From Lunularia cruciata (lineage: Eukaryota; Streptophyta; Marchantiopsida; Lunulariales; Lunulariaceae): DNA of 64,000 nt. Made by a program: the position numbers and the translations under genes. This document shows positions 1 to 9,183 of the stretch, piece after piece (within the stretch, counting starts at the first letter, position 1; every line of letters begins with the position of its first letter). The stretch is taken from positions 64,471,398 through 64,535,397 of the forward strand of contig OX419760.1 of the NCBI GenBank assembly GCA_948567375.1. The letters run 5' to 3'. Under the pieces are notes generated by a model, which was not told where the DNA came from, searched no databases, and worked only from the letters and a program-made list of their open reading frames with translations.

Positions 1-62
1 GTGGATGCATCTGCAGCAGTGACCAGGAGTGCAGTACGTGCTCCAAAGCCTAGAGGAGCATA

Positions 63-1202
63 GTGGAGTTGGACCCACAGAGAGGAGAGGTTGGGAGACA
101 GGTCAGACTTCCCTTGTCTTTCACGCTATCTGAGGCATTGCAGACAACATCCATGGTTCCTAGACATCCCAGTGCAGGTGTGGTAGGTGGTGATGGAGTG
201 TATGATGGACTACCTGCTAGTCAACCACCTACTACTACACAGACTGAGTCTAGCATGATGTTGGGGGCGGCTCAGCTGATTATGCGGCATCCTTTATTGT
301 CAGCCAGTGACATGTTTACATTGGGAGTTGACCCAGCCCCATTGTTCCGGTTGGCTGCCACGCTGTGTGAGAGTAGGGATGGTGCGGTTCCTACTACTAG
401 AGCAGAGGTGGTTGGTAGTGGAGTTGACTTGGTTGAGGAGCATGGGATCCGTTAAGCGACCAGTGGTTTATGGCAGGCAGCAACGGCTAGACTGGAGGAG
501 TTGCCAGCTAGACCGGCCTTTGAGAGAGCGCGGTTTACACCTGGTGTTTTCCTATTGGATAACCAAAGGGGGATTTTTTGTTTGGTGGGACCTTCAAGGA
601 AGGTCTATACACCACAGAGAGTCTTGTTAGACTCTGGTGCGTAGCCCCTTATGTTGGGGAAGGCTGCAGTTGTTGGTCTGGAGTTACGGAAGACCGATGT
701 GGAGAGGTGTCCATTTCAGATCCAGACATCTCTTGGTGGTGGTTTGACACAATACGTCACACGTGGAGAGCTTGTTGTCCAAGTTCAGCCTGGTCATCCG
801 ACTGATAGCTCGGTGGTGAGAGCTCAGGCTATTGCGACGATAGCTGAGTCATATGATGTGCTAGTTGGGGGAGCAATGTTATACCCCATGGGTTTCAGCA
901 TTGACTATTGGGAGGAGACAGCCTCTTATAGACCTAGTTGGCAGTATGGTGAGAGACGGGTATGTTGCCTACCAGTACGCTTCAGTAGTGGCAATCTTGG
1001 CTCACTACAGTCCGGGACCATGGCAGCATCACTTTTGGCTGTCAGCGGTGCAGTCACTTGGCCTGGTGACTTGTTGGAGGGGAACGCCCATGCAGAGGAT
1101 ACTCTAATACCAGAGGAGATCACTCGGCTATGGAGTACGAGTGGGATTGTTCCATCCACCTTGGATGTTCCATTGTGGAGTTCAGAGGAGGCATTGCAGT
1201 AG
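63..1202 (+). pseudogene. gypsy polyprotein, pre-protease and aspartic protease segment
   Basis: This is the first part of the large frame, interrupted by stops at 453 and 642. The protease active-site motif D-S-G-A is encoded at 630-641, preceded by V-L-L, as in Ty3-type retropepsins, and the stop at 642 falls immediately after it where Gln is usual in related elements. Residues after 651 read as a hydrophobic protease body followed by a linker that I do not recognise, up to the stop at 1200. The region before 600 has no motif I can name and is probably the end of Gag or a Gag-Pol linker. The protein would cleave the polyprotein during particle maturation if intact. Confidence 0.7.
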
Positions 1203-1214
1203 CATGCAGATTAG

Positions 1215-2327
1215 TTGGTGCAGCAGGCTTGGAGTAGAGCCTTTGTACCATCAGGGGATGAGTGTGAGGATGAGCCTCCAGAGGCGATTGCTTTGACACC
1301 TCTGGATACCACACTCATTGCTTGGCAGTATCTAGTAGAGGGGATATGCCTATTGGAGTTGTTTGGTGGGATCAGCACCGGACTAGCTGCGGTGTTACAG
1401 GCGGGTATCAGAGTACAGAGGTACTTGTATGTAGAGAGGGATGAGACTGCTAGGCGAGTCTCTCTACATCATGTGGCGCACTTGGCCTATCGGTATCCGG
1501 AGTTATTACCGATGTCAGCAGTCAGAGGTTACCAGAAGGCCCTACCAAGAGACATTTCCTTACTGGGGGTGCATGACCTAGAGAGACATGGGCCTATTCA
1601 CTTGGTGATTTTTGGATGGCCATGTCAGGGACATACACGTGCTGGTAGAGGATTGGGTCTTCAGGATCCTCGTTCTGGTGTGTTTTGGGAGATGTTACGG
1701 ATACTACGACATCTCCAAGTTCATCAGTCTGTTTCTCCAGCTTACCTTTTGGAGAACGTTCCTTTGATGGGGGATTCTTGCACTAGAGTGGTGGCGAGTA
1801 CACATCAGGTCCATTCTTGGATAGGACCTGCTGTATTGTTAGATGCAGCCAGAGTGGGATCACGGGCTCATCGTCTTCGTCTTTGGTGGACGAACCTCTT
1901 ACCCAGAGAGGTTTTACAGCATGCTTATGATGGGATTCAGCAATTGGACCACATTCTTGTTGATGATATCTTGGATGTTGGGCGTCAGTCTCAGACAGTG
2001 GTCGTGGCTGATAGGTCACCTATGGCAGTGGTGAACCTAGTTGGACAGCCTAGAGCTGCATTTCCCACACTCATGAGTTTCCCAGGCTCTCATGCTTTTT
2101 GAGAGGGAGGACCTGGACTTGTTTGGGACTCACAGTTACAGCAGTTGGTGGAGCCCAATGCTGATGAGAGAGAGCGGGCGATGGGTTTTTGCACCGGTAT
2201 TACCGCTGTTCTAGCAATGTCAGAGGCATCCAGGCATCAGGTGTTAGGTCAGGCTATGGACCTGAACTATTTGACCTGGATTGTGAGCCTTGGTTTGGCA
2301 GAGCAGCGTAGGATGCGCTTGATAGGC
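1215..2327 (+). pseudogene. C5-cytosine DNA methyltransferase domain inside the gypsy polyprotein
   Basis: This segment lies between protease and reverse transcriptase and is the most unusual part of the element. It reads as a near-complete C5-MTase: motif I, L-E-L-F-G-G-I-S-T-G (about 1350-1380), for S-adenosylmethionine binding; motif IV, W-P-C-Q-G, with the catalytic Cys codon at 1623-1625; motif VI, E-N-V-P, at 1752-1763; motif VIII, S-R-A-H-R-L-R, followed by L-W-W-T-N (about 1857-1890); a motif IX-like stretch E-R-E-R-A-M-G-F (about 2166-2190); and a motif X-like stretch L-G-Q-A-M-D-L-N-Y (about 2250). The shape around motif VIII recalls the DNMT3/DRM group, but I cannot place it firmly. 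TGA at 2100 breaks the frame between motifs VIII and IX. Catalytic residues are present. If active, it would methylate cytosine, possibly in the element's own cDNA or genomic copies. Confidence 0.88.
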
Positions 2328-2399
2328 ATCACCACTCAGACACTTGTGAGCCCTGTGCCTATCGAGACGATTCAGGCACATGCTGGGGGCGATGGACCG

Positions 2400-2500
2400 A
2401 GTGGACATGGTATTCTTGGGACACATCCAGTAGCTACTAGGGAGAGTGGTCTACTTGGAGTCCATCCAGGTGAGCGTGGGCTACTTGGATTACACCCTTG
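2400..2500 (+). repeat. three G-x-L-G-x-H-P repeats in the MTase-RT linker
   Basis: The linker downstream of the methyltransferase encodes G-(I/L)-L-G-x-H-P three times, at about 2409, 2448 and 2478 in the same frame. Spacing is 39 then 30 bases. Function unknown; it may be a flexible tether between the methyltransferase and reverse transcriptase. Confidence 0.6.
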
Positions 2501-2627
2501 GTCCACATGGGATGCAGCTAGAGGACGTGTGGAGCTTGCAGCCAGAGTGGAGGGAGTTTTTCACACAGAGGTTGGGACCTCTAGTGGTCGGGAGCATGAC
2601 ACTATTGCTCCCAAGGGCCCAGTATAG

Positions 2628-3638
2628 CAGCTAGTCAGTACGTCTTCCACTCCTACTACAGTTACAAAGGATACTTCGGAGCCAGATCTTGGACCCAAGC
2701 TTACTGGAGAGGAAAGACAGAGGGTTTGGAGGTTCTTGAGGAGTCACACGAGTTGTTTTGCCTTCAATATGAAGGATTTGGGTGCTCTGAAGGGACTTGG
2801 TATACGGATTGAGCTGACTAGCGACACACCTATTTTCCGACGTCCTTATCAATATAGTGATATGGAGAGGACATTGATTCAGAGCCGGAGTAGTGACCTT
2901 TTTGAGGCTGGTTTGGTGGAGATTTCACATGGAGAGTATGCATCAGCGACAGTGATGCCAGCCAAGAAGGATATGCATGGCAACTATACAGATAGGCGGA
3001 TGTGTGGAGATTACCGTCCTATCAACCGACAGACCAGGGCTGATCGGTATGCCATGCCTACACCGGAGGAGATTTTTGATGCAATTGGGCATGCAAAGGT
3101 CTTTAGTACTTTGGATCTTTGAGCGGGATATCATCAGTTGCCGATCAGAGAGGAGGATAAGTCCAAGACAACATTTTGGGCTATTGATCCTCATGGCAAG
3201 GATGTGTTATATCAGTGGAGGTTCTTACCATTTGGGTTGAAGAACGCTCCTGTTGAGTTCCAGAGGGTCATGGATAGGATCCTAGCTGGATTGGATTTTG
3301 CTCGGTGCTATATTGATGACATTTTGATTTATAGCACTACTGTGGAGGAGCATGAGAGACAGTTGTTGGAGGTGTTTGAGAGGTTAAGATCTCCTGGACT
3401 CAAATTACATCTTGGGAAGTGTAGGTTCTTCCATGAGCAGGTTGAGTATTTGGGTCACACTATCTACCCCGGAGGACTTGGTGTTTAGCAGACCAAGGTG
3501 GAGGCTATTGCACGTATTCCTCGGCCTACGGATGTGAGCAGAGTGCAAGCATTCCTTGGGTTGGCGAACTTCTATCGCCGCTATGTTAGAGGATTTAGTG
3601 CCATTGCCAAGGCCTTGACGAAGCTGACCAAGCTTACA
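2628..3638 (+). pseudogene. gypsy reverse transcriptase domain
   Basis: This is a Ty3-type reverse transcriptase in the same frame as the methyltransferase. Visible landmarks are the R-R-P-Y-Q segment near 2840, the palm motif L-D-L-(stop)-A-G-Y-H-Q at 3111-3137, F-G-L-K-N-A-P near 3232-3252, and the catalytic Y-I-D-D at 3309-3320, followed by I-L-I-Y-S. The connection region contains F-L-G-L-A-N-F-Y-R-R-Y near 3550. Stops lie at 3120 (TGA where Arg is almost invariant), 3486 and 3639 (TAG). The aspartates of the active site are retained, so damage is confined to premature stops. It would copy the element RNA into cDNA. Confidence 0.92.
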
Positions 3639-3641
3639 TAG

Positions 3642-4658
3642 GAGTGGTGTTGGGGAGATGAGCAGGAGAGAGCTTTTGTAGAGCTCAAGGAGAGGTTGAC
3701 ATCTGCTCCTATTTTGAGGAGACCGATCAGGGGACGACCATTTCAGGTTCACACTGATTGGAGTATGTTGGGGCTTGGAGCGGTGCTCACCCAACATGAT
3801 GATGAGGAGAAGGAGTTTGTGGTGGCCTATGCTAGTCACTCCAACAATTCAGCAGAGGCGAAGTATAGTTCATATGAGGGAGAGTGCTTGGCAGCAGTTT
3901 GGGCAGTAGCACATTTCCGATGTTACCTATTTGGTAACCCCTTCACTCTCATCACTGATCATCAACCACTGAAGTGGTTGATGAAGTCCGACAAGCTTTT
4001 AGGGAAGCTTGCACGATGGGCTCTGATTTTACAAGAGTATGATTTCACGGTTGTTCATAGACCTGGAGTGGTGAACCGTGATGCAGATGGGTTGAGTAGA
4101 AACCCATGTCCTAGCCAGCAAGATCAGACCGGAGCACGTTGGCATGGTGAGACAGATGAGGAGATGGTGCCAGGTTGGCATGCATCGGCCTTTCTGTGTA
4201 TATTTGCAGAGACTTTGGTGGTATCTCTCTCAACGCATACAGGAGGAGTTATTGAGGTCACAGATCTAGAGAGTGAAGATATTGGTACAGTTCAGCGAGA
4301 CATTCATGATGATGTCTTAGTGATGGACTATCTTCGCACTGGTGTTGTGGGTGGCACAGTTGGGGCCAAGGAGAGGGACCGTGTTCTTCAGCAAGCCAGA
4401 CGGTTCAGATTGGAGGGTAGACACCTTTTGCGTGTATGGGAGGATGGTAGAGTGCGAGTAGTACCACTTCCATCACAGAGGCCACAGTTGGTCCGTCATA
4501 CTCATGAGGAGCTAAGACATTTTGGAGTAAAGCGTACATATAGCTTACTCCAGAGTCATTATTGGTGGCGCGGTATGCAGACCGAGGTACAGCAGTTTGT
4601 TGCTAGATGTGTGGTTTGTGACCGAGTTAGAGCATCATTCAATGCTCCTACGCCATAG
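3642..4658 (+). pseudogene. gypsy RNase H and integrase zinc-binding segment
   Basis: RNase H is seen as T-D-W-S near 3750, Y-E-G-E-C-L-A-A-V near 3876 and the L-I-T-D-H-Q-P-L-K-W block near 3950, which carry the usual D, E and D of the active site. A linker then leads to the integrase H-H-C-C zinc-binding domain at about 4495-4640 (H-T-H-E-E-L-R-H-F-G, Y-W-W-R-G-M, C-V-V-C-D). The segment ends at TAG 4656 after A-P-T-P. RNase H would remove template RNA; the zinc domain helps integrase multimerise and bind LTR ends. Confidence 0.88.
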
Positions 4659-5402
4659 TTACACCCATTACCTATCATGGGATTGGGTTACCGTTGGAGT
4701 TTGGACTTCACCGGACCTTTACCGCTGACCGTGAGACATCATCGGTATGTTTTGGTGATGGTGGAGCACTTCTCCAAGTGGATTGAGTTGGTGGCACTTC
4801 TTGACAAGTCTAGTGAAGGGACAGCTTACTCATTCATGGATCGAGTTCTTAGTCATTTTGGTGCACCAGCTGAGGTTTTGACTGATCAGGGTACAGAGTT
4901 CTTGGGAGAGTTTCAGGTCTTGTGTGACAAGGCTTTGATTGATCATCGTACTACATCCTGAGATCACCCTGAGGCAGATGGCTTAGCAGAGAGAGTGGTT
5001 CAGACGGTGAAGAGAGGATTGCGAAAGTATGGTTTGCAGAGAGGCCACTTGGGAGATTGGGATCTCCAGTTACCTTGGTTGGCCATGGGCTATCAGTGGT
5101 TCAGCCGGCAAGCCTCCTTAGCATCCTTCTCTCCATACTTTCTACTCTATGGACGAGATCCAGATTTACCTACAGCCATTTGTCGAGATGCTACTGTAGT
5201 TTTGGACTTGGATGACCCCGATGTATGGATGAGCGCATGTTCTCAACGGGCAGAGATCTTTCGGAGAGTGATGCCGATGGCCTTTGAGAACTTGGCAATT
5301 GCTCAGCATAGAGATACTTTACGTTATGCTACCATTCGAGGAGGAGGTTATAGACCCTCGATCCGTCGATTTCATCCAGGCGACTATGTATATCTACAGT
5401 AG
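4659..5402 (+). pseudogene. gypsy integrase catalytic core
   Basis: The core begins with W-S-L-D-F-T-G-P near 4695 (first catalytic Asp), continues with L-T-D-Q-G-T-E-F near 4878 (second Asp), and has A-E-R-V-V-Q-T near 4986 (catalytic Glu). TGA at 4959 falls in the conserved T-S-R-D-H-P context in place of Arg. The tail includes L-L-Y-G-R-D-P (about 5145) and a G-D-Y-V-Y-L-Q segment that resembles the SH3-like C-terminal domain; it ends at TAG 5400. It would insert cDNA into the host genome. Confidence 0.9.
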
Positions 5403-5744
5403 ACAGCACCGACGACACTTGATGTTTCTACAGGCCGCACTATCTTGAGAGTGCGCGAGGTTTTGCCATCTGGAGTCCTTGTGTTAGAAGGACGTGATGG
5501 TGTTGTTTGGAAGGATCATGTGCGCAATTGTGCGCCATGCCACCTTCCAAACATTGATGGTACTATGGACCCAAGCTTGGCATTTGTATGTGCAGGCTTG
5601 AGGTGTATGTTATGTGGCTCTTCTGGTGGAGTTGCTTCTATGTTAGTGTGTGATAGCTGTTTGAGAGGATGGCATATGGCATGTATGACTCCTCCCCTCA
5701 CGGTGGTTCCTCAGGGACAGTGGTTATGTCTTAGATGTACTTGA
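5403..5744 (+). pseudogene. C-terminal PHD finger of the gypsy integrase
   Basis: After the integrase tail, the frame continues into a Cys-rich module at about 5589-5741 with the spacing of a C4-H-C3 PHD finger: C-M-L-C, then C-D-S-C, then G-W-H-M-A-C, and finally C-L-R-C just before the TGA at 5742. The aromatic W-H pair and the P-P after the fifth zinc ligand are typical. PHD fingers usually read the histone H3 tail. At the end of an integrase it probably plays the targeting role that a chromodomain plays in chromoviruses; that role is inference. Confidence 0.85.
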
Positions 5745-5913
5745 CCTGTAGCTAGTTCATTCTTTATATGGTATAGATTGCAGACAGGCGACTAACGATG
5801 GGGCTCCATAGCACCCGGCCTCCTGATCTTTGCCCATTAGAGGGTATACCATATACTTGGAGTAGATGGCTATCTGGAGTTAGAGGGACCTAACCGCTAG
5901 CTAGGGGGGCGAT
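5745..5913 (+). other. 3' untranslated region and polypurine tract of the methyltransferase gypsy
   Basis: No coding signal is seen. A run of six G at about 5903-5908 just before TG at 5914 is a likely polypurine tract priming plus-strand synthesis. Confidence 0.6.
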
Positions 5914-6576
5914 TGTGGCACTTTAGAGTCTATGTATGACTTATGTGTGAGTTGTGCTTTTATAGTGTATGATGTTGACAGCGATGTATGTTGTGTAACG
6001 ATGTATATACGCACGACAGCTATCACGCCATTTGTAGTTCCGCATCTAGATGCTCGGACACTGGAGTTCCAGTGATGGTAGTTAGAGTTATTCTAGCAGT
6101 TTCTCAAGGACTACTTTCTGACGGTTAGATTTTGTTTTTGGGGTATTGACTTCACGGTGGGGCCCACCGTCACTTTGCACCGTTTGCACCGTCGAGTGTG
6201 CCGTCAGCGGGACCGTTAGGGTTTCAGGGCTAGCTCAAGTCCAGGGGGTATAGTTTCGAAGTGAGCTCCAGAGAGCTCACTTCTCTGATGTTGAGCCTTC
6301 GAGTTCCTGGCTATGGTGGATAGAGGCCGGCGAGCGTCACCTGGATTCTCTATGCTTGAGTGGGTGTGGCTTGACTGTAATCAGTGCCTAGTTGTTGGCA
6401 GTTTATAGAGTGACAAATCAAGTACTGATCTGAGTTGAGTTGAGTTGAGAGTGTTAAGCAATCTGATTTATTGTGGCACTTTAGAGTCTATGTATGACTT
6501 ATGTGTGAGTTGTGTTTTTATAGTGTATGATGTTGACAGCGATGTATGTTGTGTAGCGATGTATATACGCACGACA
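5914..6576 (+). repeat. 3' LTR region with a 105-bp direct repeat (5914-6018 and 6472-6576)
   Basis: The segment beginning TGTGGCACTTTAGAG at 5914 recurs almost perfectly at 6472, with only a few transitions, and both copies end in ACGACA. The first copy follows a polypurine tract, so it should be the start of the 3' LTR. The second copy has no polypurine tract before it. Either the LTR is about 550 bp and a second LTR was joined in tandem and truncated, or the 105-bp unit is an independent terminal repeat. A short GAGTT run lies at about 6432-6449. Confidence 0.7.
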
Positions 6577-6663
6577 TCGGAGATATTGGACCATAGACTC
6601 AGAAGTTTCTAAGACACCCGAGGTCTATGTTCGCGGGGATGCTCACATTTGAGAGAGGGGGTA
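6577..6663 (+). other. end of a second gypsy element's internal region with polypurine tract
   Basis: The short segment reads E-I-L-D-H-R-L-R before a stop, which resembles the end of a plant gypsy integrase. A G-rich purine tract at 6651-6661 leads into a TG at 6664. I take it as a remnant into which, or next to which, the methyltransferase gypsy became joined. Confidence 0.4.
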
Positions 6664-7247
6664 TGTGGCGCCCACATTTTTTGTTTTTTTTAAATAAAGA
6701 AGAAGAAGTGTATAGAGAAGTTGGATTGCACCTATATGGCCGAAGAAGGTGAAGAAAAGAGTCTTCGGGATGAAACCCAAAGTAAAGTGACTTTGGGTCA
6801 TAAAGCAAAGTACTCGAAAATGCCCTTTTAGCATACAACCCAAAGTAAAGTGTCTTTGTATTGGGAGGAGCTCAACCCAATGTGAAGACAATCTAACAAC
6901 CTTTTGTTGGAGCGAGAAATTCAAGAAGGGACCGTTCAAAAACTGGCGGTCCATACGCGCGAAGGTTAATTGATAGTGACAGGTGCATGCAGGAGGTGTG
7001 ATTTCTTGGTAGAAGCTCAAAGTGAAGAAAGACAAAGAAAGAGCAACTCTATAAAAATCAAACTTGCAACGGCAAAATGTCGAGTAATTTTCCTTCGCCG
7101 TTGAGAAGTCGTCTTGCAAGTGATCGTGGGAAGGGAAAGAGAGTTGGAATTGCGTTCATGTGTAAGGGAGAAGTTGCAAGAGTGAAATCGAGAGATAATG
7201 AGAAGGCAAAAGAGATGGGATGAGGGAAGAAGAACTCTGAATTTGCA

Positions 7248-7580
7248 ATGAGAAATCATGCGATTCAGAGGTTAGATGTGATTGCTAGGATCAAAGTCTT
7301 GAGCCGACTTTGGATCACTTTCTTGGCATGGAACTGGAATGTGAGCTTTCCAAGTTTCATGATAGAAATCATCAAGAGCAAGTGTCTTGATGGACCCAAT
7401 GAAGAAGGGAAGAGAGGAAATCTACCTTGCTGGACAGAGTCGGATTGGAGACTTGTACTTGGGAAGGAAGCAGGCTCGGAACAAGGGGCCACGTTCTTGG
7501 GGAAGGGAGAGATAGCTCAAGAAACCCAAGAAGTGAGATGCATTCTCGTCAAAGTGGACAAAGAATGGGTACAAAGTTGA
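7248..7580 (+). pseudogene. unrecognised reading frame inside the long LTR
   Basis: A 110-codon open stretch precedes the coiled-coil frame but is in a different frame. I recognise no domain. It may be the frameshifted 5' part of the next reading frame or chance. Confidence 0.25.
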
Positions 7581-7596
7581 GAGCTACAAAGACCCT

Positions 7597-8233
7597 ATGA
7601 AGAGAGGAATTGTGAGTGCACTGATGGCCATCCTAAAGCCGGAGAGAACCACCTATGTGATGAAACACCAAGCGGTGTTCTTTCACAAGTTATTGACAAG
7701 AGAACCGATCAATTGGGCAAGGTGTTTCCACGGGAGAACAAGGCAGATGGTGTGGAATTTGCGGGATAAATTGCCTCCACACTACATTGTGCCGTTTGCA
7801 ACGCATTTCTACCTCAGGCTAAATTTGTTGAACTTGGTAGAGCGAACTCGGATGGTGTCACACTTCTATCCTGATTTGTGAAAGAAGGTTGACATCAAGG
7901 AGCAGCAATACATCTTGCAAATCAGGAGCACCGACGACTACTACACAAAGACAAGGAAGAACGTGGAGGTCGTAGTGAGTAACCCAAATACAAAGAAAGA
8001 AAGGGTTTAGGGTGAAGCTGAAGACACGAAGAAACCTTAGAAGACCCGGAGAGGCATCCCGAGGCGAGGTATGGTGGTGATCGAGTCGGAGGATGAAGAC
8101 TCGGAAGGTGATGCTGAGCTTAAGACTGAAGACTTGGAGCACAAGGAGGAGCCTAAGCTAACCCTATAGAGTGGAGATACGAGTAGCGATAGCGATGAAG
8201 GAGGAGAAATGACATCGGTGCCGGTGGCCATAG

Positions 8234-8264
<31 letters not shown>

Positions 8265-9183
8265 GCAGGCAGAAATTGAAGTCGAGGACAACACACAATT
8301 GGAAGATGAAGTGATTATGCCCAAAGAGAAGAAGATTGCAGTATAGAGAGGAGTTTGCTTGAAATGTAAGGTTAAGTATGAAGCGGGTCCGAGTATGGTG
8401 AAGGAAGGAGCACCTGAAAGCTCAAGAAGTGAGGCGTCTATTCTAAAGAATTATTGAGAGGATCTTGTGAAGAAGAGTGACATAGCAAGGGAGAGACAAG
8501 AAGCAGAGTACAAGATCTTGAAGCATCAGTTTGCTGATTCAAGAGTAGAGGTTGTCCATGCTATGGCAAGGGTAGCAGCAAAGGATCAAGAACTTGATAG
8601 GGTGATGGAGAGTGTCGAGGGGAAGAAGCAACTTTGGCAGAGAGATTTGGTAGCACAGTATAGAGAAGAAGAAAGATTACGAGAGTTACTTTGTAATCAA
8701 GAGGAGAGAGTTGTACAAAAGGAGAAGGAGAAGGAGATGGTGAAAGCCGAGTTTGAGGCGGAGTTGGCGATGTACCAAGAGGATTGGCTTGCAGATTGAG
8801 AACGTGAAAGGAAGATGAGATTGGAGCCATTGAAGGAGATTGTCCTCAGGATGAATGTCATGCTAAGTATAGAGGCCAACATTCAGATTGAAGGGACGAG
8901 GCTGCACGAGTTGAAGTTGTTGGTGCAGGAGACGAGGCAAAGACAGGCAAAGGATAAAAATTTGAATGCCTTGTTAATTAGTCTCAGAACTCGTGTAGAC
9001 CGAAAGATCTTAGAGGTAGAGGATAACATTTTGATTAGATTAGACTTAGTGAAAATAAAGATAGAAAAACTTTGGAAAGATGTTAGAGCAAAACCCAAAG
9101 TAGATAACATAGGAGTGCAAATGTCTTCGGAGTTATTGGTGGAGACATTAGAGAAGAGTGGGTCGAGAGATAAGGTTAGATAG
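7597..9183 (+). pseudogene. coiled-coil protein frame with acidic tract inside the long LTR
   Basis: One frame runs for about 1.6 kb without indels but with internal stops: TGA at 7879, TAG at 8008, 8038, 8167 and 8344, TGA at 8455 and 8797, and TAG at 9181. None is TAA. The N-terminal 90 codons (7597-7878) look globular and I do not recognise them. The middle is acidic, with a Glu run at about 8233-8263. From about 8467 to 9180 the composition is that of a long alpha-helical coiled coil, rich in E, K, R and Q with heptad-like L and V. It may be an accessory ORF of the element or a captured host fragment. I cannot name a family. Confidence 0.5.
8233..8263 (+). repeat. (GAA)n microsatellite encoding poly-Glu
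   Basis: About ten GAA triplets in a row encode the acidic tract of the coiled-coil frame. Confidence 0.9.

Larger units (their letters stand above)
1..6576 (+). mobile_element. Ty3/gypsy LTR retrotransposon carrying a DNA methyltransferase and a PHD finger (5' part outside window)
   Basis: One reading frame (codon starts at multiples of 3) runs without a single frameshift from the left edge to the TGA at 5742. Recognisable domains in order are retropepsin-like protease, C5-cytosine methyltransferase, reverse transcriptase, RNase H, integrase zinc-binding and catalytic domains, and a PHD finger. Thirteen in-frame stops interrupt it: TAG at 51, 642, 1200, 1212, 2625, 3486, 3639, 4656 and 5400; TGA at 2100, 3120 and 4959; TAA at 453. 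A G-rich polypurine tract at about 5901-5910 precedes a TG at 5914 that I take as the start of the 3' LTR. Gag and the 5' LTR lie to the left of the window. The right limit is uncertain because the LTR start is repeated at 6472. Confidence 0.9.

Noticed and set aside
651-1202. A separate 183-codon gene
   Set aside because: It is in the same frame as protease and methyltransferase and is only a slice of the gypsy polyprotein between two stops.
1783-2019. Minus-strand open frame inside the methyltransferase
   Set aside because: It is the antisense shadow of a strongly coding plus frame.
1-5744. Stop codon reassignment (TAG or TGA read as Gln or Arg) to explain the open polyprotein
   Set aside because: USP, RPS21 and PRMT10 all end at TGA at the expected family C-terminus and contain no in-frame TAG, so the standard code holds for host genes.
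8037-8324. Minus-strand Ser-rich protein
   Set aside because: Poly-Ser is the reverse complement of the GAA (Glu) run.
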